A DNA stretch of 33,724 bases, from positions 1-33,724 of the forward strand of contig JAPLOD010000182.1 of NCBI GenBank assembly GCA_026692735.1, written 5' to 3'. Below are positions 27,714-33,724 of the stretch, one piece after another. Both the position numbers and the translations under genes were made by a program. The notes beneath the pieces are model-generated. The model worked only from the letters and a program-made list of their open reading frames with translations. It made no database searches and was not told where the DNA came from. Source of the DNA: Planctomycetota bacterium (GTDB lineage Bacteria > Planctomycetota > SZUA-567 > H5-PLA8). Within the stretch, counting starts at the first letter, position 1. Each line of letters opens with the position of its first letter.

Positions 27714-29095
27714 TACGCTGTGCAACCCCACAGCCGCTGCCCCGGCGCGGGCACGCTGAGCAGCGCCAGGCTGAGCGGGGGCAGGACCAGAGCCGCCGCG
27801 CCTTGTGCCAGCTCGCGGCGGCCTTGATACACGAAGCCTTCGTCACCGCGCGCCATGGTCTTCAGGGCTCCGGCCCACTGAGGCGGCACGCCGGCAACGC
27901 CGAGACTGACCGTCTTGGCCGCGTCGCGGTCCTTGTTCGACGCCAACACCTGGACGCTGCCGTCCCGGCAACGTACCCCGTAGACGCCCACCCCTTCATC
28001 GTCCAACTGAGCGATGTCCAGCACGTCGCCTTCCGTACGCGAGAAGAACTCGATCAGCGCGATCTTGCGCGCGAAGCGGCGCAGGAGTTTCTCGGGCGTG
28101 AAGGCGATGTACAGGTTGCAGTCGAAGTGCGTCTTCCAGTACGGATCGCCGGTGCGGTACATGCAGTTGTACAGCGTCCAGGATATGCCTTCCTCCTGGA
28201 AGATTGAGATCTCGTCCGTCAGGTAGACCATGTCGGTCATCTCGGGGACGTCCGACACGCAGCCGAATTCGCCGCAGAAGAGCGGAACACGATGCTTCTC
28301 ACGGAAGGCGAAGACGTCGCGCCATTCGTCCTGCAGTTGGCGCCGGTTCCAGAACTTGCCTTCGCGCGTGCCGATGTGCGCCTGGCTGAAGTCCAGCGGC
28401 TTCTCGGGCCGTTTGTGCGGTATGAACCCGGGATAGCAGTACGTGGACTGGTCCTGCAACTCGCGCCGCTTCTGGCAGTGGTACGGCCCGGGCTGATAGT
28501 TGTGGAAGCTGTACACCGTGTTGGGATCGCCGTTGAGCGCCAGTCCGGAGAAGTTCTGCGGGCGAGCATAGCCGATGGAGTCAACGATGATCGTGCGGTG
28601 TGGATCGAGCGCGCGCACCGCTGCGGTCGTCCGCTGCTGCAGCCTGTTCCACACCGCGAAGTCGTTGTCCGGCGGCTCCGGCTCGTTCAGCAGCTCGTAC
28701 GCGGCCACCGCCGGATGGCCGCGGAAGCGGCGCACGAGCTGTTCCCACAACGCCACAAAACGATCCTGGAAGTGCGTCTGGCGCCACAGTCGCGCATCGC
28801 CGCCGTACTGGCGTCCCAGTGCGTTGTGCAGATCGAGGATGCAGTGGACGCGGTGCTTCGCGCACCAGTCCAGGAACTCGCCCACGGCGCGAAAGCCCGC
28901 TTCGTGGTACGTCTCGGCCTGTTCGTCGCTCAGCGTCCGGGCTTCGACGCCATAGCGGACGCATGTGACGCCGACCTCCTCCTTCAGGCGCGCCACATCC
29001 TCCTCGAGGAACGGCTCCGGCGAGTCGCCCACGTGCACGCCGCGCAACGCCGGCACAGGGCCCCGCCTCTTCGCCGGGTCAACAGCGATATGCAT
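27713..29095 (-). CDS. Cellulase-like glycoside hydrolase (GH5-type, clan A)
   Basis: This is a 460-residue protein with no signal peptide, so probably cytoplasmic. The ATG at 29095 has GGGAG nine bases upstream. The TIM-barrel motifs are in order: VTCVRYGVEART, HCILDLHNALGRQYGG, YELLNEPEPP (acid/base Glu), YSFHNYQPG and RVPLFCGEFGCVS (nucleophile Glu). The two catalytic glutamates at the ends of strands 4 and 7 are the clan GH-A signature; the whole resembles GH5 glucanases or mannanases. A C-terminal small beta domain (VQVLASNKDRDAAKTVSLGV) follows the barrel. The substrate cannot be told. It is divergent from the GH39-like gene. Confidence 0.85.
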   Translation of the reverse strand: MHIAVDPAKRRGPVPALRGVHVGDSPEPFLEEDVARLKEEVGVTCVRYGVEARTLSDEQAETYHEAGFRAVGEFLDWCAKHRVHCILDLHNALGRQYGGDARLWRQTHFQDRFVALWEQLVRRFRGHPAVAAYELLNEPEPPDNDFAVWNRLQQRTTAAVRALDPHRTIIVDSIGYARPQNFSGLALNGDPNTVYSFHNYQPGPYHCQKRRELQDQSTYCYPGFIPHKRPEKPLDFSQAHIGTREGKFWNRRQLQDEWRDVFAFREKHRVPLFCGEFGCVSDVPEMTDMVYLTDEISIFQEEGISWTLYNCMYRTGDPYWKTHFDCNLYIAFTPEKLLRRFARKIALIEFFSRTEGDVLDIAQLDDEGVGVYGVRCRDGSVQVLASNKDRDAAKTVSLGVAGVPPQWAGALKTMARGDEGFVYQGRRELAQGAAALVLPPLSLALLSVPAPGQRLWGCTA

Positions 29096-29201
29096 TCCAG
29101 TGTTCTCCCTTGCCTGTTTCCCATACACCGCGCCACGTCGCCATAGCGCCTCTCGCGGCCGCGGATGGACAGGTCCGCCGGCGCGTGCTATTCTCGGGAC
29201 C

Positions 29202-30632
29202 GTGCGCTGGCTTCCTGTCGTTACGCTCAGTCTCGCATTGTGTGCCCAGACCATCGGGGGCGAACCCGTGGACCTGCAGGTGGATTGCGCGCGTGCGGCC
29301 GGTGAGATCCGTCCCCTGCACGGCGGCAACTGCGGACCGCTGCAATACGGCGAGCTGGTTGACCTGACCGCGTATCACCGCGAACTGGGCATCCCCTACA
29401 CGCGCCTGCACGACTGCCACTGGCCCAACCCGGACGTCGTGGATTTCCACGCCGTGTTCCCGAATGGCGATGCCGACCCCGAGCGGGTTGAGAGCTACGA
29501 TTTCCGCCGCACCGACGACTACCTGCAGGCCGTGGTCAACGCCGGGTCGCGCATCGTCTACCGCCTTGGCGAAAGCATCGAGCACTCGAAGCGCAAGTAC
29601 CACGTCAACCCGCCCAAGGATAATGAGAAGTGGGCCGGCATCTGCTGTGGCATCATCCGGCACTACAACGAAGGCTGGGCCAGCGGCTTCCATCACGACA
29701 TCCGCTATTGGGAAATCTGGAATGAGCCTGAGAACCGCCCGGCCATGTGGACAGGCAGCGACGAGCAGTATTTCCGCCTCTACGAAACCGCCGCGAAGGC
29801 CATCAAGGCGCGCTGGCCGGACCTGAAAGTCGGCGGGCCGTCGTTGGGTTACACCGGACGCGTTACGGCCGGCCGCTTCGAACCTGGCGAGTTCCTGCTG
29901 CGGTTCCTGGCGCGCTGCAAGGAACGCGCGCTGCCGCTCGACTTCTTCTCCTGGCATCTCTACACCGATGACCCGTCCGAATGCATGCTTAGAGCGCAGG
30001 GCATCCGCGCGGCGCTCGACCGTTTCGGGTTCGCCCAGACGGAGCTCCACTTTAATGAATGGAATTACCTGCCGGGCAACGACTGGAAGCCGATGACGAT
30101 CCAGGGCCAGCCCGCCTTGCGCGAGCGCTTCTACGACCAGATCGGCGGCGCGCCGGGAGCCGCCTTTCTCGCGTGCGTGCTCATGAACCTGCAGGACACG
30201 CCCGTGCACGTCGCCAACTACTACCTCTCCGACAACCACGGCTTCGGCCTCTTCACCTTCCACGGCGTGCCGCGGAAGAACTTCTACGCGATGAAGGCCT
30301 TCCGTCTGCTGCTGGATACGCCCGTGCGCGTGCACGCTGCCGGAGCGCAGCCCAGTCGCCTGTCCGTGTGTGCGGGGCTTAACCGCGAGAAGTCCGAGGC
30401 CGGCATCCTGATCGGCAACCTCCGGCTCACCGATCAGCCGCTGCGCGTCACTGTGCAAGGCTTGCCGTGGCAGGGGCAGACGCGCTTTGGGCTGGCGGTG
30501 GTGGACTCGGCGCACAACCTCGAAACCATCCGCAGCGGCGTCCTGCCCGATGGGCCGCTCGACCTGTCCACCGATCTGAAGGCCCCGGCCGTCGGCCTGC
30601 TGAAGTTGCGCCGCGATGCCGGGGCGAAGTAA
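29202..30632 (+). CDS. Secreted GH39-like glycosidase
   Basis: This is a 476-residue exported protein. The GTG at 29202 begins a signal peptide (VRWLPVVTLSLALCAQTIGG). The TIM barrel contains YRLGESIEHSKRKYHVNPPK, RYWEIWNEPENRPAMWTG (acid/base Glu), FFSWHLYTDDPSE and TELHFNEWNYLPG (nucleophile Glu). The order and spacing match clan GH-A, family 39 (beta-xylosidase / iduronidase-like). A C-terminal beta domain (SVCAGLNREKSEAGILIGNL) ends it. The ribosome site is weak (GGGA near the GTG). It ends 18 bp before the convergent PQQ gene. With the GH5-like gene it may form a divergently expressed pair for a plant or algal polysaccharide. Confidence 0.85.
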   Translation: MRWLPVVTLSLALCAQTIGGEPVDLQVDCARAAGEIRPLHGGNCGPLQYGELVDLTAYHRELGIPYTRLHDCHWPNPDVVDFHAVFPNGDADPERVESYDFRRTDDYLQAVVNAGSRIVYRLGESIEHSKRKYHVNPPKDNEKWAGICCGIIRHYNEGWASGFHHDIRYWEIWNEPENRPAMWTGSDEQYFRLYETAAKAIKARWPDLKVGGPSLGYTGRVTAGRFEPGEFLLRFLARCKERALPLDFFSWHLYTDDPSECMLRAQGIRAALDRFGFAQTELHFNEWNYLPGNDWKPMTIQGQPALRERFYDQIGGAPGAAFLACVLMNLQDTPVHVANYYLSDNHGFGLFTFHGVPRKNFYAMKAFRLLLDTPVRVHAAGAQPSRLSVCAGLNREKSEAGILIGNLRLTDQPLRVTVQGLPWQGQTRFGLAVVDSAHNLETIRSGVLPDGPLDLSTDLKAPAVGLLKLRRDAGAK

Positions 30633-30650
30633 CGCGCGTTTGCCAATGCG

Positions 30651-31919
30651 CTAGCGGCCGATGCAGTAAAGCGTCTTCGTGCCGCGCAGGAACATGTCCC
30701 GGCCGTCGAAGGCCGGCGTCGCGCTGGCTCCGTCGCCAAAGCTGATCCGGGCGATTTGTTTGTACTCGCGGCCAGCCTCCAGGATCAACGTGTCGCCCGC
30801 GTCGTTCGAGATGAAGACGTGTTTCCCCGCAAGTGTCACGCTGGGGTACACCGACGGCTTCTCTGCCTTGCTGCCCGCCGGAGGCAGATCGAGCACCTTC
30901 TGCTGCACGACGGCGCCGGTCGCCGCGTCCAGAACGATGTAGCTGGCGTCCCGGGCAATAGTGTAGACCAGACCGTCGTGGCAGACGGGGGAAGCGTAGA
31001 ACACGCCCTGGAACTTCGCGGACCACCGCTCCGCGAAATCCGCCGTGTTCATCTGGTCCGCCGCCTTGTCCGGCAGAGCCACGGCGCAGGCCAGGTTGCT
31101 GATGAGGTACACGACGCCGTCTTTGACGACCGGGCTGGGGTACATCAGGCGGCCCAGCTTTTGGGCCAGGATCTTCCCATCAGCCAGACGGACCACGTCA
31201 CCCGCAGCCGTGATAACCACCTCGACGCCGCCGATGGTAGCTGCCGCCGCTGTGCCATGGGTGCACTTGATCGCGCCCTTGGGCGTCACCCACAGCGTTT
31301 GCCCCGTCTTCGGCGCGAGCGCGACCAGGCAGCCGGGTTGGACGAGGAGTTTCCCGCCGGCGATGACGAGGGAGGTGGCCCGCCCTTCCGACGAGAGCTG
31401 CGGGTAGTCGAGGAACACAGTCCACATGCGCTTGCCGTCGTAGTCGTAGCAGGCGGTGAGGCCGGTGCCGAGAAACACGAACACGTGCTGGCCGTCCGCC
31501 ACCGGCGAGGGTGTCGCGTACCCGGCCTGGGTCGTCGGCTCCCTCTTGTCGTCGTCAAGACCAGCGGCCACCGCGGGCGGCAGGTCGTCGAACGAAACGG
31601 CCCGTGTCCAGAGGATGCGGCCGTCAGCCTTGTTGAGGCAGAGCAGGCGATCGGGTTCCACGGTCACGAAGACGCGGTCACCGGCGACGATAGGGGAGGA
31701 ATGGCTGGGCCCAACGACCGTCGCCCACTTGATGTTCTTCCGCGGATTGAGGGACCATTCGAGGACCGGATCGGCGCCAGGGAAGCACCCCGAGCCATCG
31801 CTGCGCCAGCCCGCCGCCTGCTTGACTGGCGCGGTGTCTTCAGCGGGAGCGCAGATATGAACGGCCCAGAGCGCGCCGGCGAGGACTAAGGGGACGACGG
31901 ACCCTGACAGCTTGCACAT
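30651..31919 (-). CDS. Secreted PQQ-like beta-propeller protein
   Basis: This is a 422-residue exported protein. The ATG has GAGGA eight bases upstream. The signal peptide is MCKLSGSVVPLVLAGALWAV, and the Cys at AVHICAPAE is unlikely to be a lipobox. The body is a PQQ-type propeller with tryptophan-docking style repeats: LLCLNKADGRILWTRAVSF, GLTACYDYDGKRMWTVFLD, CLVALAPKTGQTLWVTPKG and IVLDAATGAVVQQKVLDL. It ends GTKTLYCIGR. Quinone-binding residues are not evident, so this is probably a binding or scaffold propeller (BamB-like fold), not a dehydrogenase. It follows a related PQQ gene by 21 bp and both end in YCIG, so they are a tandem pair in one operon. Confidence 0.85.
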   Translation of the reverse strand: MCKLSGSVVPLVLAGALWAVHICAPAEDTAPVKQAAGWRSDGSGCFPGADPVLEWSLNPRKNIKWATVVGPSHSSPIVAGDRVFVTVEPDRLLCLNKADGRILWTRAVSFDDLPPAVAAGLDDDKREPTTQAGYATPSPVADGQHVFVFLGTGLTACYDYDGKRMWTVFLDYPQLSSEGRATSLVIAGGKLLVQPGCLVALAPKTGQTLWVTPKGAIKCTHGTAAAATIGGVEVVITAAGDVVRLADGKILAQKLGRLMYPSPVVKDGVVYLISNLACAVALPDKAADQMNTADFAERWSAKFQGVFYASPVCHDGLVYTIARDASYIVLDAATGAVVQQKVLDLPPAGSKAEKPSVYPSVTLAGKHVFISNDAGDTLILEAGREYKQIARISFGDGASATPAFDGRDMFLRGTKTLYCIGR

Positions 31920-31940
31920 TCCTGTGTTCCTCGCAGAATC

Positions 31941-33724
31941 TTACTGATCGCCGATGCAGTACATCATCTCGCGGCCGCGCAGGTAGATGCGACGCCCCTC
32001 AAAGACAGGCGAACTGCCCGTCACTTCCCTGCCGCCCCACCGCATCCAATGGTCCAGGCGGAACCTGGCGACCTGCTTGTACTCGCGGCCGGGCTTGAAG
32101 ACGAGTCCCGTCCCACGGTTGTCCATCACATAGATGTTTCCACCTGCGAACGCGAGGCTCGCGCACACGCCGCCGCCTTCCGGCCCGTAAAATATCACCG
32201 GCTCCAGATCGAGCTTCTGCCGGTAGATTGGCTCCGGGGCGGCCGAGTCGAACGCATACAGGATAACGTCGCGATTCCCGGCCCCCCAGCCGCTCCGCAC
32301 CGCGTACAGGATGCCGTCGTGGCAGACGGGCGAGCCGACCGGATAGGGCTCCCTGCCGGCGTCCAGCACCTTCGGCTCGATCATCCTGACTACGCGCGTA
32401 CCCGCGTTCCTTTCAGCCTTGGCGGGGAGTTCCGCGGCGCAGAAACCGGCGCGAGCGAACAGGAAAAAGCGGTTCCCGTCAACGACGGTCGAGGCGCATT
32501 CGCCGTCAAACTTGCCGATGCTCGGCGCGATCACCTCGCCGTCCGAGACTCTCACAACCTGGCCGTCCGCCGCAACGAGCACGGCCTCGCCGGCGATCTG
32601 TGTCACCACGGGCGTTCCGTAGCAGGGATGGTGGTACTGCTGCCGCCAGGCGACCTGCCCGGTCGCCTTGTCGAACGCGACCCAGTGGTCGCCGGCGATG
32701 AGCACCAGCAGACGGCCGACGAGGACGGGCGAAGAGTTGATGCCGTGCTCCCCGCCCCCAGGCTGCTCAAAGCGCGTCCAGACCCGCCGGCCGTCGAGGT
32801 CATAGCACGCCACCACGCCCGTTTCGCCGAACCAGGCGCAGACGCGTTGCCCGTCCGTCACGGGAGTCGGGCCGGTATTGCCGCCGCCCCAGCCGATGCT
32901 GACGCGGTACGCGCGGTCGGCCTTCATCACCTTGTCGGTAATGCTCTGGGCAAGTTTGCGGCGAGGCTCGTCACGTGACCAGTCGGCCGCCTTCATGCAG
33001 GCGTCGTTCAGGGCGTCGAGTTCCGCGATCTTCGGCCGGAGATCGTCGAGGAAACCGAAGCCGAGAGCTTCGTCGGCGACCGGCCCCGCTTCGGGCGCGG
33101 CATCGAGTCCCACGCGTGAGTCCTCGGGGCGAGAGGCGAGAGAGCACACCCCTTTGGCGGGCTCCTTGCCGGCCGCATCCATGACGCGAGCACTGAAGGC
33201 CCAGTCGTTGCCCGTCTTTGAGATCATCAGCAGCAGTGTGTTCCAGCCTTTCTGCAGCGGAACGCCCTGGACCCTGTCCTGATCCGGTTGGTAACCGCGC
33301 CCGGCGGCGTGCGTGTGCACGAGTTTGCCGTTGACCACCGCGCGGATGCCGCCGTCCGAGCCGAACCAGAGCTGCACCTCGCGGCCCGCATCCGACCAGA
33401 GGTACACACACGCGTGCACGGCGACGTTGTTCCTCTTCCCGGTAATCCGCACGAGATCGAAAACGCCCTCATCGGCGGTCGCGCGAGTCCACGCAGCGCC
33501 CTCAGCCGGCCGGACCGCCGCCTCGTCGAGGAGGGACGTCTTCACGACCTTGCTCGGATCAACGCGCTCGCGCAGCTCCCCAATAAGGAACGCCTGCAAC
33601 AGTTCGCGCCCGGCCGGACGGCCGGGCCACGGCGTGAAGGTGAGGTCGCCGGCCAGTGCCTCGCCGTTCTCGGTCTTCAACCCGGAACACTGTACGGCGA
33701 CCGGCGTCCCGTACTGCCACGGCC
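31941..33724 (-). CDS. PQQ-like beta-propeller protein with N-terminal jelly-roll-like region, 5' end missing
   Basis: The frame is open to the window edge, so the start lies outside. An apparent TTG start at 33680 is internal. The visible 594 residues begin with a non-propeller part. This has a beta-sandwich-like stretch (FDLVRITGKRNNVAVHACVY; VQLWFGSDGGIRAVVNGKL; GWNTLLLMISKTGNDWAFSA) that resembles a carbohydrate-binding or PA14-type module. A helical linker and a PQQ-type propeller follow (VVACYDLDGRRVWTRFEQPG; HWVAFDKATGQVAWRQQYHH; DVILYAFDSAAPEPIYRQKL). It ends REMMYCIGDQ. It is the promoter-proximal gene of the pair with 30651-31919. The module names are inferred from strand patterns. 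Confidence 0.8.
   Translation of the reverse strand, partial: PWQYGTPVAVQCSGLKTENGEALAGDLTFTPWPGRPAGRELLQAFLIGELRERVDPSKVVKTSLLDEAAVRPAEGAAWTRATADEGVFDLVRITGKRNNVAVHACVYLWSDAGREVQLWFGSDGGIRAVVNGKLVHTHAAGRGYQPDQDRVQGVPLQKGWNTLLLMISKTGNDWAFSARVMDAAGKEPAKGVCSLASRPEDSRVGLDAAPEAGPVADEALGFGFLDDLRPKIAELDALNDACMKAADWSRDEPRRKLAQSITDKVMKADRAYRVSIGWGGGNTGPTPVTDGQRVCAWFGETGVVACYDLDGRRVWTRFEQPGGGEHGINSSPVLVGRLLVLIAGDHWVAFDKATGQVAWRQQYHHPCYGTPVVTQIAGEAVLVAADGQVVRVSDGEVIAPSIGKFDGECASTVVDGNRFFLFARAGFCAAELPAKAERNAGTRVVRMIEPKVLDAGREPYPVGSPVCHDGILYAVRSGWGAGNRDVILYAFDSAAPEPIYRQKLDLEPVIFYGPEGGGVCASLAFAGGNIYVMDNRGTGLVFKPGREYKQVARFRLDHWMRWGGREVTGSSPVFEGRRIYLRGREMMYCIGDQ

Overview
This is a GC-rich bacterial window, probably from an uncultured member of the Planctomycetota or a neighbouring PVC-type lineage. 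I infer this from the gene families (DUF6288, kelch and PQQ-type beta-propellers, DUF3395-tailed HEAT protein, Tat-exported Gfo/Idh/MocA oxidoreductase, UroD-like methyltransferase relatives, secreted glycosidases) and the loose, mostly non-operonic layout. No phylogenetic marker is present to prove it.

Layout. Positions 1-4155 hold a DUF6288 gene broken by an in-frame TGA, a secreted alpha/beta hydrolase, a secreted glycosidase-type beta-propeller and an unrecognised minus-strand gene. Positions 4257-13578 are an integrated element of about 9.3 kb, inserted in the 3' half of tRNA-Arg(CCT) and bounded by a perfect 45-bp direct repeat (attL 4257-4301, attR 13534-13578). All its supported genes are on the plus strand: a cysteine-rich small protein, several unrecognised small proteins in translationally coupled pairs, a primase-helicase fusion, an iteron-like GGATACC cluster (candidate origin), two paralogous small proteins, a DUF6378-like phage protein, an excisionase-like HTH protein, and a ribbon-helix-helix (RHH) gene overlapping a tyrosine integrase gene. 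There are no capsid, terminase or conjugation genes, so it looks like a self-replicating satellite or integrative plasmid. Positions 13710-33724 are host genes for periplasmic phosphoesterase and carbohydrate-related functions: large kelch and CBM9/NHL proteins, two UroD-like proteins, a HEAT protein, a Gfo/Idh/MocA oxidoreductase, GH5-like and GH39-like glycosidases, and two PQQ-propeller proteins in tandem.

Most interesting observation. The att core lies inside the integrase coding sequence. In the integrated state the integrase frame runs antisense through the tRNA gene and ends with a 15-residue host-encoded tail. If 13578 is joined to 4302, as in the excised circle, the same frame continues without a stop for another 80 codons, to a coding-like, helix-forming C-terminus that now sits alone at the left end (4302-4545). 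Integration would therefore swap the C-terminus of the integrase. It would also detach the integrase promoter, a near-consensus sigma70 promoter with a perfect palindromic operator inside it, from the replication genes that lie downstream of it only in the circle.
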